A stretch of DNA of 64,000 bases from UBA2705 sp963977105. GTDB taxonomy: Bacteria > Pseudomonadota > Alphaproteobacteria > Micavibrionales > Micavibrionaceae. Shown piece by piece: positions 24,821-33,600 of the stretch. The position numbers and the translations under genes are program-made. The stretch lies in assembly GCA_963977105.1 (NCBI GenBank), contig CAXBNI010000001.1:248001-312000 (forward strand). Direction: 5' to 3'. The notes under the pieces are model-generated. The model saw only the letters and a program-made list of their open reading frames with translations, was not told the DNA's origin and searched no databases. Numbering within the stretch: the first letter of the stretch is position 1; each line of letters starts with the position of its first letter.

Positions 24821-26134
24821 ATGTCTAATACTGCTTTAAAATACTCACCCGATATGTCGTTTTTCACATCAGGCTTAGAAGATGCTGACCCTGAGATTTT
24901 TGCCTCGATCAAAGCTGAGCATGAGCGCCAGCAAAACCAGATTGAACTTATTGCGTCTGAGAATATTACATCATTCGCCGTTATGCAGGCGCAGGGCTCA
25001 GTGCTGACCAATAAATATGCAGAAGGCTATCCGGGCCGCCGTTACTATCAAGGCTGCGCGCATGTTGATGCTGTTGAGACGCTCGCGATTGAACGTTTGA
25101 AAGAATTATTTGGCGCAGGTTTTGCTAATGTGCAGGCAAACTCGGGCTCTCAGGCTAATCAGGCTGTATATCTGGCATTGCTGCAACCACATGATACGAT
25201 TTTAGGTATGTCTTTAGCTGCGGGTGGTCATTTGACCCATGGCGCGGTGCCGAACCAGTCAGGTAAATGGTTTAACGCTGTACAGTATGGTGTACGTAAA
25301 GATGATGGCCTGATCGACTTTGATGAAGTTGAGCGTCTTGCAAAAGAACACAGCCCAAAAATGATTGTCGCAGGGGCATCTGCATACCCGCGTGAGATTG
25401 ACTGGGCGCGTTTCCGCAAAATTGCGGATAGCGTGGGGGCTTATTTATTGGTTGATATGGCGCATTATGCAGGCATTATTGCCGGCGGTGCGTATCCCAA
25501 CCCGATGCCACATGCGCATGTGGCGACCAGTACAACGCACAAGACATTGCGCGGCCCACGCGGCGGCATTGTGCTGACGAATGATGCCGATATAGCAAAG
25601 AAAATTAACTCGGCAATTTTCCCTGGCTTGCAGGGTGGCCCGTTGGAACATGTGATTGCAGGTAAGGCTGTTGCTTTTGGGCAGGCGCTTAAACCAGATT
25701 TCAAAGTCTATGCGCAAGCTGTTGTAAGCAACGCACAAATATTGTCGGACTCGCTAATTGCAGGTGGGCTTGATATTGTGACGGGTGGCACGGATTGCCA
25801 CATCGTGCTGGTCGATCTGCGCCCTAAGAAATTAACAGGGCGCGCCGCTGATGATGCGCTGGAGCGTGCAGGGATTACCTGCAATAAAAACGCCGTGCCA
25901 TTTGACCCAGAAAAACCAATGGTGACATCAGGCATTCGCCTTGGTACGCCCGCAGGTACAACGCGCGGCTTTGGCCCGAAAGAATGGCAAGACATTGCTA
26001 CTTATATTCTGGAGGTGCTAGACGGGCTTGTGGCAAATGGCGCTGAAGGTAATGGCAATGTCGAAAAGGTTGTCGGAGAAAAAGTGAAGGCGTTATGTGC
26101 GCGCTTTCCTATATATGATAGCCCATACGCATAA
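24821..26134 (+). CDS. glyA: serine hydroxymethyltransferase
   Basis: A PLP enzyme that converts serine and tetrahydrofolate to glycine and methylene-tetrahydrofolate. I choose the ATG at 24821, which has GAGGAG 9 bases upstream; a GTG at 24812 overlaps that ribosome site. The 437 residues contain ELIASENI near the N-terminus, the TTHKTLRGPRGG motif with the PLP lysine, and IRLGTPAGTTRGF near the C-terminus. It is followed by nrdR. I see no glycine riboswitch in the 54 bases upstream. Confidence 0.97.
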   Translation: MSNTALKYSPDMSFFTSGLEDADPEIFASIKAEHERQQNQIELIASENITSFAVMQAQGSVLTNKYAEGYPGRRYYQGCAHVDAVETLAIERLKELFGAGFANVQANSGSQANQAVYLALLQPHDTILGMSLAAGGHLTHGAVPNQSGKWFNAVQYGVRKDDGLIDFDEVERLAKEHSPKMIVAGASAYPREIDWARFRKIADSVGAYLLVDMAHYAGIIAGGAYPNPMPHAHVATSTTHKTLRGPRGGIVLTNDADIAKKINSAIFPGLQGGPLEHVIAGKAVAFGQALKPDFKVYAQAVVSNAQILSDSLIAGGLDIVTGGTDCHIVLVDLRPKKLTGRAADDALERAGITCNKNAVPFDPEKPMVTSGIRLGTPAGTTRGFGPKEWQDIATYILEVLDGLVANGAEGNGNVEKVVGEKVKALCARFPIYDSPYA

Positions 26135-26184
26135 GAGCATAATAATGCCGTTTTATAAATGGTGATCAGGAAAGAGGTTTTACG

Positions 26185-26688
26185 ATGAAGTGTCCATTTT
26201 GCACGAATGAAGAAAGCAATGTGAAGGATTCTCGCCCAGCGGAGGATAACACATCAACTCGTCGTCGCCGTGAGTGCCCAAGTTGTGGAGGACGCTTTAC
26301 GACGTTTGAACGTATACAGCTGCGGGACATGGTCGTTATCAAAGAAGATGACAAGCGCCAACCTTTTGTCCGTGATAAAGTGCTGAACTCGTTGCGCGTT
26401 GCGCTGCGTAAGCGCCCTGTGGATTTAGAGCGTATAGAGAAGACTGTAAGCGCGATTGTCAGGCAGCTTGAATCCTTTGGTGACAACGAGATCCAGTCGC
26501 GTCAGATCGGCGAACTTGTGATGAAAGCACTTGCTCATTTAGATACGGTGGCTTATATACGTTACGCTTCTGTGTATAAAGACTTTAGAAATCCAGATGA
26601 TTTTAATGAGTTTGTTTCTGACCTACAGGCGATCCAAATGTCAGGTAATGATGCGGATGTTAATTTTAAAGCTAAGAAGAAAGCCTAA
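26185..26688 (+). CDS. nrdR: transcriptional repressor NrdR
   Basis: An ATP/dATP-sensing repressor of ribonucleotide reductase genes. The 167 residues start with a zinc ribbon (cysteines 3, 6, 31 and 34: KCPFCTNEES and RECPSCGGRF), then the ATP-cone (MVVIKEDDKRQPFVRDKVLNSL is the start of it). Its place after glyA and before riboflavin genes is the usual alphaproteobacterial order, except that ribD, which normally follows, is not here. Confidence 0.96.
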   Translation: MKCPFCTNEESNVKDSRPAEDNTSTRRRRECPSCGGRFTTFERIQLRDMVVIKEDDKRQPFVRDKVLNSLRVALRKRPVDLERIEKTVSAIVRQLESFGDNEIQSRQIGELVMKALAHLDTVAYIRYASVYKDFRNPDDFNEFVSDLQAIQMSGNDADVNFKAKKKA

Positions 26689-26765
26689 GAGCTCTGCGTT
26701 TGATGCGGGCCACCTAATCAGTTGCGTAGTTTTGTATATTAATTTTTAGATATGAAAGTTTCTTT

Positions 26766-27356
26766 ATGTTTACAGGTATAGTAAGAGACGTTGGACAGAT
26801 CATGTCCGTAGACGAAAGCCGTGGGGATTTACGGTTTGCTATTCAGACAGCACTAGATGTTTCTAAAATAGAGGTTGGTGCTTCTGTTTCATGTGACGGG
26901 TGCTGTTTAACGGTTGTCGATATTGGTGAGGACAGTTTCTCTGTTGACGCGTCCAAGGAAACATTAAGCAAGACCATCCTTGATGAATGGACACTATGTA
27001 GCCGTGTTAACTTAGAGCCTTCATTATCAATGGGTGATGAACTTGGCGGTCATATGGTTAGCGGTCATATTGACGGTGTGCTGACGATTAGGACAATCAA
27101 GCGTGAAGGGGATTCTCATCGCCTTGTTTTTGATATGCCTGCCGACTTTAAACACCTTATCGCCCCGAAAGGCTCAGTCGCTTTGAATGGCATATCCCTG
27201 ACCGTGAATGAAGTGACGGATGAAATATTTGGCGTGAACATTATTCCTCACACATGGATGCATACAAACATGGCATCACTGCAAGTTGGTGATGAAATGA
27301 ATTTTGAGATTGATATGCTGGCCCGTTATGTTGCGCGCATCATGGGTAAAATTTAA
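26766..27356 (+). CDS. ribE: riboflavin synthase alpha chain
   Basis: Makes riboflavin from two lumazine molecules. The 196 residues form the expected two lumazine-binding repeats: MFTGIVRDVGQI with SCDGCCLTVVDI in the first, and HMVSGHIDGVLTI with VALNGISLTVNEV in the second. The next gene starts one base after the stop, so the riboflavin genes form an operon. I see no FMN riboswitch in the 77 bases upstream. Confidence 0.95.
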   Translation: MFTGIVRDVGQIMSVDESRGDLRFAIQTALDVSKIEVGASVSCDGCCLTVVDIGEDSFSVDASKETLSKTILDEWTLCSRVNLEPSLSMGDELGGHMVSGHIDGVLTIRTIKREGDSHRLVFDMPADFKHLIAPKGSVALNGISLTVNEVTDEIFGVNIIPHTWMHTNMASLQVGDEMNFEIDMLARYVARIMGKI

Positions 27357-27357
27357 T

Positions 27358-28488
27358 ATGACCATGATATGCCCTGCAAATACAGCTGATGAAAATGTGA
27401 CCATGATGCTATCTACCCCTGAGGAGATTATCGCAGAGGCGCGCGCTGGGCGCATGTTTATTTTGGTTGATGATGAAGACCGTGAAAATGAAGGCGACTT
27501 AATTATCCCTGCCGAGTTTGCTAGCACTAATATGATTAACTTTATGGCGAAAGAAGGACGTGGCCTAATTTGCCTCGCGCTTGAAAGCCATCGCTGTGAC
27601 CAACTTGGTCTGCCTATGATGGTGACACGCAACACGTCACGCCATGAAACAGCCTTTACCGTATCAATAGAAGCGCGTGAAGGCGTTACTACAGGCATAT
27701 CGGCCGCTGATCGCGCAAAGACGATTGCGGTTGCTGTTGATGATGATACCCACGCCCATGATATTGCGACGCCTGGGCATGTTTTCCCGTTGCGGGCTAA
27801 AGAAGGCGGCGTGCTTGTGCGCGCGGGGCATACCGAAGCTGCGGTTGATATCTCTAAACTTGCAGGGCTCAAAGGCGCTGGAGTTATTTGCGAAATTATG
27901 CGTGATGATGGCGAAATGGCGCGTTTGCCTGATTTAACGCTATACGCGCAAAAGCATAAAATGAAAATTGGCACGATTGCTGATTTGATTGAATATCGCC
28001 GTCGCACGGAAAAGCTGGTGGAGCTGATTGAGCAAAAAGACGTTACAAGCCAATATGGCGGTGATTTTCACATGCGTTTATACCGTTCGCTAAGCGACCA
28101 AGTGGAACATGTGGCGCTTGTCTATGGCGACACGTTGTCGCATTTAGATAAGCCGGTAAATGTGCGTATGCATTCGGTGAATGCATTTTCTGATATCTTA
28201 GGGACATCGGATTCTGTGCTGCATCGGTCAATGGAATATATCGCGAAAGAAGGGCAGGGCGTTGTCGTTCTGTTACGCCAGCATGAGGCGCACCCTTTAT
28301 CTGCAGGGGATAAAAAAACCGAAGATGATAAGGGCGATCAACGCAAGACGCTTCGTAATATCGGGCTTGGTGCGCAGATATTAATTGACATTGGGGTCAA
28401 AGATATGGTTCTTCTGTCCAATAACAAGCCACATGTCGTGGGCATAGATGGCTATGGCCTAACCATAAATGGGTATCAATCCGTTTAA
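27358..28488 (+). CDS. ribB: 3,4-dihydroxy-2-butanone 4-phosphate synthase with degenerate GTP cyclohydrolase II domain (RibBX type)
   Basis: Residues about 15-220 are an intact RibB domain, with VDDEDRENEGDL, FMAKEGRGLICLAL, and GHVFPLRAKEGGVLVRAGHTEAAVD. It makes the four-carbon precursor of riboflavin. The C-terminal 150 residues have the GTP cyclohydrolase II fold (VALVYGD, VLLSNNKPHVVGI), but the zinc site is gone: where RibA has HSECLTGD followed by RCDCG, this protein has HSVNAFSDILG and no cysteine. The RQEGRGIGL motif reads RQHEAHPLS. This is the RibBX arrangement known from other Proteobacteria, so a true RibA should be encoded elsewhere. The ATG at 27358 lies one base after the ribE stop. 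Confidence 0.9.
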   Translation: MTMICPANTADENVTMMLSTPEEIIAEARAGRMFILVDDEDRENEGDLIIPAEFASTNMINFMAKEGRGLICLALESHRCDQLGLPMMVTRNTSRHETAFTVSIEAREGVTTGISAADRAKTIAVAVDDDTHAHDIATPGHVFPLRAKEGGVLVRAGHTEAAVDISKLAGLKGAGVICEIMRDDGEMARLPDLTLYAQKHKMKIGTIADLIEYRRRTEKLVELIEQKDVTSQYGGDFHMRLYRSLSDQVEHVALVYGDTLSHLDKPVNVRMHSVNAFSDILGTSDSVLHRSMEYIAKEGQGVVVLLRQHEAHPLSAGDKKTEDDKGDQRKTLRNIGLGAQILIDIGVKDMVLLSNNKPHVVGIDGYGLTINGYQSV

Positions 28489-28505
28489 AAAAGCAGAGAA
28501 ATATA

Positions 28506-29009
28506 ATGAGTGATAAGCCGCATATATTGATAATCGAAGCCCGTTTCTATGAGGACATATCGGATATGCTGCTTGCAGGCGCAACAGAAGCGATTGAAGC
28601 TGCGGGCTGTACTTATGAAACTTTGGAAGTTCCCGGGGCGCTTGAAATGCCGCTGGCCATGAAATATGCGTGCGAAACAGGCGAATATAGCGCCGTTATC
28701 GCATTGGGCGCAGTTATTCGCGGCGAAACCACGCATTATGAGATCGTCAGCGAAGGTAGCTGCGAAGGCTTAATGCAAATTTCTTTAGAATACACGATGC
28801 CGTTCGGTAATGGCATTCAGACCTGCGAAAACAGAGAGCAAACTGTCGCGCGGGCGGATAAAAATCAGAAGAACAAAGGCGGCGGTGCAGCTATTGCAGC
28901 GTTGCGTATGTTGGAAATTGAACAGCAAATGTATCCACGTATTGTAAAAGCTTATGAAGCTTTGGATGCTGAGCTTGATAATTATAAAGAAGTAGGATGT
29001 GCGTCATGA
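28506..29009 (+). CDS. ribH: 6,7-dimethyl-8-ribityllumazine synthase
   Basis: Condenses the RibB product with the pyrimidine branch to give lumazine. The 167 residues show the family's core: VPGALEMPLAMKYA, ALGAVIRGETTHYEIV (catalytic His in TTHYE), and a NREQTVARA stretch where GVLTTDTxEQA is usual. Lumazine synthase assembles as pentamers or capsids. Its stop overlaps the nusB start. Confidence 0.95.
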   Translation: MSDKPHILIIEARFYEDISDMLLAGATEAIEAAGCTYETLEVPGALEMPLAMKYACETGEYSAVIALGAVIRGETTHYEIVSEGSCEGLMQISLEYTMPFGNGIQTCENREQTVARADKNQKNKGGGAAIAALRMLEIEQQMYPRIVKAYEALDAELDNYKEVGCAS

Positions 29010-29482
29010 GTTCAGAACAAAATAAAAAGCCTGAGGGCGTTAAAGGTTCTAAAAAAGCACGCGCCTCAGCGGCGCGTTTGGCCGCGGTACAGTCTATCTA
29101 TGCGATAGATGTCGGTAAGCTTAGTGCGGCGCAGGTTATTGATGATGTGTTGGTCAACCGTAAGGGTCAAATGCTTGAAGACGAAGAAATGGTGACACCA
29201 GATGGCGTCCTATACCAAAAAATCGTCAATGGTGTGCAGCAACAACGCGCGACCTTACTGGAGGTTAGCGCGCCGTGCTGCCCACGATTAACGGCAGGTA
29301 GTTTGGAGCCTTTATTGGCCTCAATCATCTTGGCGGGCTGCTATGAGCTTCTTGCGCATGAAGAGGTCGACGCGCCGATTGTCATTAACGAATACATTAA
29401 CGTGACTCATGCTTTTTACGCTGGCCAAGAAGCAAAGATGGTTAATGGCGTTCTAGATGGTCTTGCAAAAGTACTGAGATAG
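29006..29482 (+). CDS. nusB: transcription antitermination factor NusB
   Basis: Binds boxA RNA with NusE (S10) in rRNA antitermination. I take the ATG at 29006, which overlaps the ribH stop as ATGA; a GTG at 28997 is less likely. The 158 residues are all-helical with RASAARLAAVQSIYAID at the start and NEYINVTHAFYAGQEAKMVNGVLDGL at the end, the NusB core. The ribH-nusB pairing is the usual one in Proteobacteria. The following 226 bases to fliL are AT-rich and show no gene. Confidence 0.94.
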   Translation: MSSEQNKKPEGVKGSKKARASAARLAAVQSIYAIDVGKLSAAQVIDDVLVNRKGQMLEDEEMVTPDGVLYQKIVNGVQQQRATLLEVSAPCCPRLTAGSLEPLLASIILAGCYELLAHEEVDAPIVINEYINVTHAFYAGQEAKMVNGVLDGLAKVLR

Positions 29483-29708
29483 AATTTCAACAAAATACTT
29501 CATGTTTTCAATATCTTATTGTTTTGTAACGATTAAGTGCCCGCAAGGCTGTGGGTAAGCTATGCCCTGCACCCGATATTACATTGCATTTTATCTTTTC
29601 ATAACGCGCTGTTAATTTGTTTCCGCTATTATTTGTAAGGTAAGTGTAGTGGCGAATTCACCAATTGGGTATGGGGCGTTCGTTTTGTGAGATCAGATTG
29701 GGTAAATA

Positions 29709-30194
29709 ATGAAAAAAATGATAATCGGTTTAGTTGGAGTCTTGCTTCTCGGTGGCGGTGCTGGTGGGGGGTATATCTATCTAAAGAAACCTGCGGAGGC
29801 CGCTTCAACTGAACATAATACAGTTGAAGAGAAGCATGCAAAAAAGAAAAAAGGTGGTCATGATGAGGTCGCTGTTGAATTTGTACGTTTAGACCCGCTT
29901 ATTTTACCGATTGTTAACCGTAGCGGTTTGTCGCAAGTCGTTAGCATTGTTGTCGCTTTAGAAGTTAAGGATAAGCATGATGCAGAGTATGTTAAGAATA
30001 TGCAGCCTCGAATAAAAGATGCATTTATTCAGGAAATGTATGGCGTTATTCACAGTCCTTTGGGGATGCAAGACGGTAATGTCATTAAAGTAAGTGTTTT
30101 AAAAAGCCGTTTAGGACGCGTAGGTAAACAGGTTCTTGGTGATGACATTGTGCAGGATGTGTTGTTGCAAGTTGTCCAGCAGCGCCCGATATAG
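29709..30194 (+). CDS. fliL: flagellar basal body-associated protein FliL
   Basis: 161 residues with one N-terminal membrane helix (about 4-25, glycine-rich), a charged Lys-rich linker, and a periplasmic domain that matches FliL: VEFVRLDPLILPIV, a long ALEVKDKHDAEYV strand, and KDAFIQEMYGVIH. FliL sits around the stator and helps torque. It is far from motAB (7 kb) and has no flagellar neighbours, so it is a separate transcription unit. Confidence 0.88.
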   Translation: MKKMIIGLVGVLLLGGGAGGGYIYLKKPAEAASTEHNTVEEKHAKKKKGGHDEVAVEFVRLDPLILPIVNRSGLSQVVSIVVALEVKDKHDAEYVKNMQPRIKDAFIQEMYGVIHSPLGMQDGNVIKVSVLKSRLGRVGKQVLGDDIVQDVLLQVVQQRPI

Positions 30195-30220
30195 CACTTA
30201 AGGCGCTATAACAAAAATTT

Positions 30221-30252
30221 AAAAAGCAGCTTAAATTTTAAGCTGCTTTTGT
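30221..30252. terminator. bidirectional Rho-independent terminator between fliL and bamE
   Basis: A perfect long stem (AAAAGCAGCTTAAA pairing with TTTAAGCTGCTTTT) flanked by A's on one side and T's on the other. It lies between two converging genes and should work in both directions. Confidence 0.88.
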
Positions 30253-30274
30253 CTGTCTGGATTAAGCTGTGCGC

Positions 30275-30727
30275 TTAGTCATTCACAGGGGTGTTAAACT
30301 TACCGAGGTTACCAAAGAACTGCTGTGCGAGCGTAACTTTATTGCCGCCTGTCTTGGTCTTTTCTTTTGATATAGGTACGTCAATGCTGTCTTGAGTGAT
30401 TTCTGCGATTTGAGAAACTTTGCCGTCTTCATCAAATTCTACGCGGACGATTTTTTTGTCTGTTTGTTTCGGGTCTAATATGCCGCGCTTCTCAGTTGTC
30501 AGGCCGATATAATACCAGATATTAGCATCAAGCGTTGAAATGGTTGATGGGGAGCCTATTTTTTTGATGACTGTGCGCTGTGTGTCGCGGCCAGCGACGA
30601 TGTCTGATAAATCCTCTTGCTCTATGATGTGCCCACGGTTCGCTGTGGTTGGCGTACATGCAGAAATGCTGAGTGCAGCAAAAAACATTATTAATGTTGC
30701 GTGTAAAATTTTTGTGTTTATAAACAT
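30275..30727 (-). CDS. bamE: outer membrane assembly lipoprotein BamE (SmpA/OmlA)
   Basis: The start is the ATG at 30727, preceded by AAGGA; codons further upstream look untranslated. The 150-residue product has a lipoprotein signal (hydrophobic run ending in the lipobox LSISAC) and an SmpA/OmlA domain: IVAGRDTQRTVIKKIGSPST, WYYIG, and VRVEFDEDGKV. BamE helps BamA insert outer membrane barrels. In Alphaproteobacteria it is usually divergent from the ubiquinol-cytochrome c chaperone gene, as here, with 110 bases between starts. Confidence 0.93.
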   Translation of the reverse strand: MFINTKILHATLIMFFAALSISACTPTTANRGHIIEQEDLSDIVAGRDTQRTVIKKIGSPSTISTLDANIWYYIGLTTEKRGILDPKQTDKKIVRVEFDEDGKVSQIAEITQDSIDVPISKEKTKTGGNKVTLAQQFFGNLGKFNTPVND

Positions 30728-30837
30728 GCCTATATCCTTAACAGAGCAGATTGTTTTATTTAAAACTATAAAAGTCATAGTTCTTAATGTTAAAAGACTA
30801 TTATTAGCGAATTTAGGCAAGGAAGGTAAAAAAATCA

Positions 30838-31437
30838 ATGTTTGGTTTGGTTTTCTCTAAAAGAAAAAGAGTACAAAAGGCGCGAGCGCAAAAAATGTTG
30901 GCTGAGGTGAACGGTTTTGCACGCTCAGAGGCCTTTTATAAAGAGCTTGGCGTGCCTGATACAATGACAGGTCGTTTCGATTTGATTTCTTTGGTCGCAG
31001 CGCTTGTTATTATCCGTCTCAAGCGGATAGAGTCTGAGGAATCACAGGCTATGGCACAGCGTTTCTTTGACGTAATGTTCCGCCAATTTGATTACTCGCT
31101 GCGTGAAAGTGGTGTCGGTGACCTTGGGGTTCCTAAACATATGAAACGCATGATGCAGGGTATTCAAGGACGGACGCATTTTTATGAAATGGCTTATGTT
31201 GGCGGTGTGGATGAAAATGGTAAGACGCTTAATATGGATGATAAATTAGACATATTAAATAGAAACCTTTATTCAGGCGTGATGGACGATACGGATTCGC
31301 AGCTGGCTGAATGTTATGCAGTGACGTTGTCTGTTGCCAATCATATTATGGCCGTTGAAGACCGTGATATTTTACTTGGGGAGCTGACGCTTCCGCGTTA
31401 TGAAGATTTACTAATGAATGAAAAGAGTGCGGCGTAA
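30838..31437 (+). CDS. ubiquinol-cytochrome c chaperone family protein
   Basis: 199 residues of the UQCC1/CBP3-like family, known in mitochondria to help build the cytochrome bc1 complex. Seen: RFDLISLVAALVIIRLKRIESEE, AQRFFDVMFRQFDYSLRE, and GVGDLGVPKHMKRMMQGIQGR, all typical of the bacterial members. The stop and the next start (DUF177) touch directly (TAA then ATG), so the two are cotranscribed. Its role in bc1 assembly in this organism is inferred from the family. Confidence 0.9.
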   Translation: MFGLVFSKRKRVQKARAQKMLAEVNGFARSEAFYKELGVPDTMTGRFDLISLVAALVIIRLKRIESEESQAMAQRFFDVMFRQFDYSLRESGVGDLGVPKHMKRMMQGIQGRTHFYEMAYVGGVDENGKTLNMDDKLDILNRNLYSGVMDDTDSQLAECYAVTLSVANHIMAVEDRDILLGELTLPRYEDLLMNEKSAA

Positions 31438-32112
31438 ATGAGTGTAGAAGAACAAGAATGCCCACCTTGGGATGTATCTTACCGTGTAGATAAGCTTACA
31501 TCGCAGCGTGCGAGCCTTGATATGGTCGCTGCTGAGGCAGATTACGATGCGATGGCTGTATGGCTTAAAGTTGATTCGCTTAAGGGGCTGCGTGCGGACG
31601 TGCAGATCTGCCGCCCTAAGAACAATCACCTGATCTATGTGAGTGGTACTGTTTATGCTGAGGTGACGCAAAGCTGCGTACGGAGCTTGAATCCCGTTGT
31701 AACCAAGATCGCAGAGCCCTTTGATGCGTATTACTCACAAACAGATAAAGCGATTTCTTTTGAAAAAGGAAAAAGTGATTTACTGATACGCCATGGCCAC
31801 GATGAAGTCCCGATGCTTGACGAAAGCGATGACCCTGAGCCTGTTGTTGATGGTGTGATTCATTTGGGTGAGCTTGTTATGCAGTTCTTGGCATTGGCCG
31901 TACCACTTTATCCGAAGGGCGGAGAGGTCGTAGAGGTTAAGGCTAGTGGAGTGTCTATTGTGTTTGATGACGAAATAGACACGAAGGGCAAAGGCGATGC
32001 TTCGGAAAAGTATAGCCCGTTTCAAGAGTTAGCCTCATGGCGCAGTAAAGTCCAGCTGGATGAAGACGGCGCAAAAAAAGGCAAAGATGTAGAAAAAGAT
32101 GATAAGAAATAA
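31438..32112 (+). CDS. DUF177 (YceD) domain protein
   Basis: 224 residues of the YceD family, which regularly precedes rpmF and plsX and has been linked to 23S rRNA processing. The mid-region reads VYAEVTQSCVRSLNPV, where the family's conserved cysteine lies; then acidic DGVIHLGELVMQFLALAVPLYPK, and a Lys/Asp-rich C-terminus. The ATG follows the previous stop with no gap. rpmF begins 79 bases later. Confidence 0.88.
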   Translation: MSVEEQECPPWDVSYRVDKLTSQRASLDMVAAEADYDAMAVWLKVDSLKGLRADVQICRPKNNHLIYVSGTVYAEVTQSCVRSLNPVVTKIAEPFDAYYSQTDKAISFEKGKSDLLIRHGHDEVPMLDESDDPEPVVDGVIHLGELVMQFLALAVPLYPKGGEVVEVKASGVSIVFDDEIDTKGKGDASEKYSPFQELASWRSKVQLDEDGAKKGKDVEKDDKK

Positions 32113-32191
32113 ATAAAGTTCTTGAACTTTGTATTATTATGCATTATTACCAACCTTCGAATTATAACGCAAATATTGAGGATAGCAGGAT

Positions 32192-32374
32192 ATGGCTGTA
32201 CCTAAGAGTAAGACATCAAAATCAAAACGTAACATGCGCCGTGCACACGATGCACTGACAGTTGAAAACTGGGTTGAAGACAAAAACACAGGTGAAGCTA
32301 AGCGCCGCCATCACATTGACCTTAAGACCGGTATGTATAAAGGCCGTCAGGTTATTGAAGGCAGCAACGATTAA
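32192..32374 (+). CDS. rpmF: 50S ribosomal protein L32
   Basis: A 60-residue ribosomal protein with the L32 signature MAVPKSKTSKSKRNMRRAHD and a basic C-terminus. The cysteine pair found in some bacterial L32 proteins is absent, as in other Alphaproteobacteria. The ribosome site GAGGATAGCAGGAT precedes the ATG. A terminator follows, separating it at least in part from plsX. Confidence 0.95.
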   Translation: MAVPKSKTSKSKRNMRRAHDALTVENWVEDKNTGEAKRRHHIDLKTGMYKGRQVIEGSND

Positions 32375-32407
32375 TTTCGTCGCGCAAGTTTAAGAATTGT
32401 GGAGAAC

Positions 32408-32434
32408 GCCACGGCACATCGTCCGTGGCTTTTT
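32408..32434 (+). terminator. Rho-independent terminator after rpmF
   Basis: A GCCACGG arm pairs perfectly with CCGTGGC across an 8-base loop and is followed by TTTTT, 34 bases after the rpmF stop. Confidence 0.88.
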
Positions 32435-32535
32435 CTGTGGTTGCATCTTTGTAACTTTGGTGCAATTATGTGCGCTTGTTATGGGTCTTTTGAAGAGTCT
32501 CGTTCAGAATCCATTTGATAATTTCGGGAATTCCT

Positions 32536-33597
32536 ATGTCTTTTAATCTTACAGTTGCTTTAGACGCTATGGGCGGTGATCACGGTATCGAATCTGTGAT
32601 ACCAGGGGCCGATTTAGCGCTTAAAACAATGCCAGAATTAAAGTTTGTCATTTTTGGTGACGAAGGAAAAATACGCCCTGTACTTGCACGTTATGCTAAT
32701 TTGCGTAAGCGCTGCGAAATTGTTCATACAGATAAAGCTATCTCTAATGATGAAAAGCCTGCCATTGCATTGCGTAGTGGGCGTCAGTCGAGTATGCGCC
32801 TTGCGATTAATGCCGTAAAAGAAGGGCGCGCGGATTGCGTGGTTTCTTCTGGTAATACTGGTGCGTTGATGGCAATGGCAAAAATGGTTCTTAAGTGCTT
32901 GCCAGGGATACACCGTCCTGCAATTGCGAGTGTGCTCCCTACAATTACCCGTGATACTGTCGTGCTTGACCTGGGCGCGAATATTGTTTGTGACACTGAG
33001 ATGCTGACCCAGTTTGCTGTGCTTGGCGCAGTTTATGCGCGCGTTGTTGAGGGCATTCCTGCGCCGCGTATTGGACTTTTGAACGTTGGTACGGAAGACA
33101 TGAAGGGCGGCGAGATGCTGCGCGAAACCGCATCAATATTAAGCAAGGTGAAATTGCCGGGGACATTCCTCGGCTTTGTTGAGGGTGTTGATATTACCAA
33201 TGGTCGTGCGGACGTTATTGTTACGGATGGCTTCACTGGCAATGTCGCGCTTAAAACGGCTGAAGGCGTGGCTAAAATGTCTGAATATTACATGCGCCGT
33301 GCATTTAAATCATCACCATTTGCGATGCTGGGCGCTTTGCTTGCGTATCGTTCATTTAAAAAGGTCAAAAAAGACCTCGACCCGCGCTCTTACAATGGCG
33401 GTATGTTCCTTGGTCTTGATGGTATTTGCGTCAAAAGCCATGGCGGCAGTGACCATATTGGCTTTGCCAATGCGATTAAGGTTGCCGCTGAACTTGCGCA
33501 TCACGGTTTTAATGACCGTGTTGCCGTTGAAATAGAACAGCTAATGAGCCAAGAATCATTTTTTGTCTCTGATATAGACGAAGAAGAAAGCGTATAA
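32536..33597 (+). CDS. plsX: phosphate acyltransferase PlsX
   Basis: Makes acyl-phosphate from acyl-ACP for phospholipid synthesis. I use the ATG at 32536 (MSFNLTVALDAMGGDHG), which gives the standard N-terminus; a TTG seven codons upstream is less likely. The 353 residues show VALDAMGGDHG, CVVSSGNTGALMA, and VLDLGANIVCDTEML, all family motifs. fabH follows 3 bases after the stop, the usual pairing that couples phospholipid and fatty acid starts. Confidence 0.97.
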   Translation: MSFNLTVALDAMGGDHGIESVIPGADLALKTMPELKFVIFGDEGKIRPVLARYANLRKRCEIVHTDKAISNDEKPAIALRSGRQSSMRLAINAVKEGRADCVVSSGNTGALMAMAKMVLKCLPGIHRPAIASVLPTITRDTVVLDLGANIVCDTEMLTQFAVLGAVYARVVEGIPAPRIGLLNVGTEDMKGGEMLRETASILSKVKLPGTFLGFVEGVDITNGRADVIVTDGFTGNVALKTAEGVAKMSEYYMRRAFKSSPFAMLGALLAYRSFKKVKKDLDPRSYNGGMFLGLDGICVKSHGGSDHIGFANAIKVAAELAHHGFNDRVAVEIEQLMSQESFFVSDIDEEESV

Positions 33598-33600
33598 TTA

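Noticed and set aside
26689..26765. FMN riboswitch ahead of ribE
   Set aside because: The gap is 77 bases, too short for the usual FMN element, and none of its conserved segments is visible.
27276..28007. 243-codon open frame on the minus strand across ribB
   Set aside because: It is the antisense of a clearly conserved gene and has Arg/Ser/Ala-rich shadow composition.
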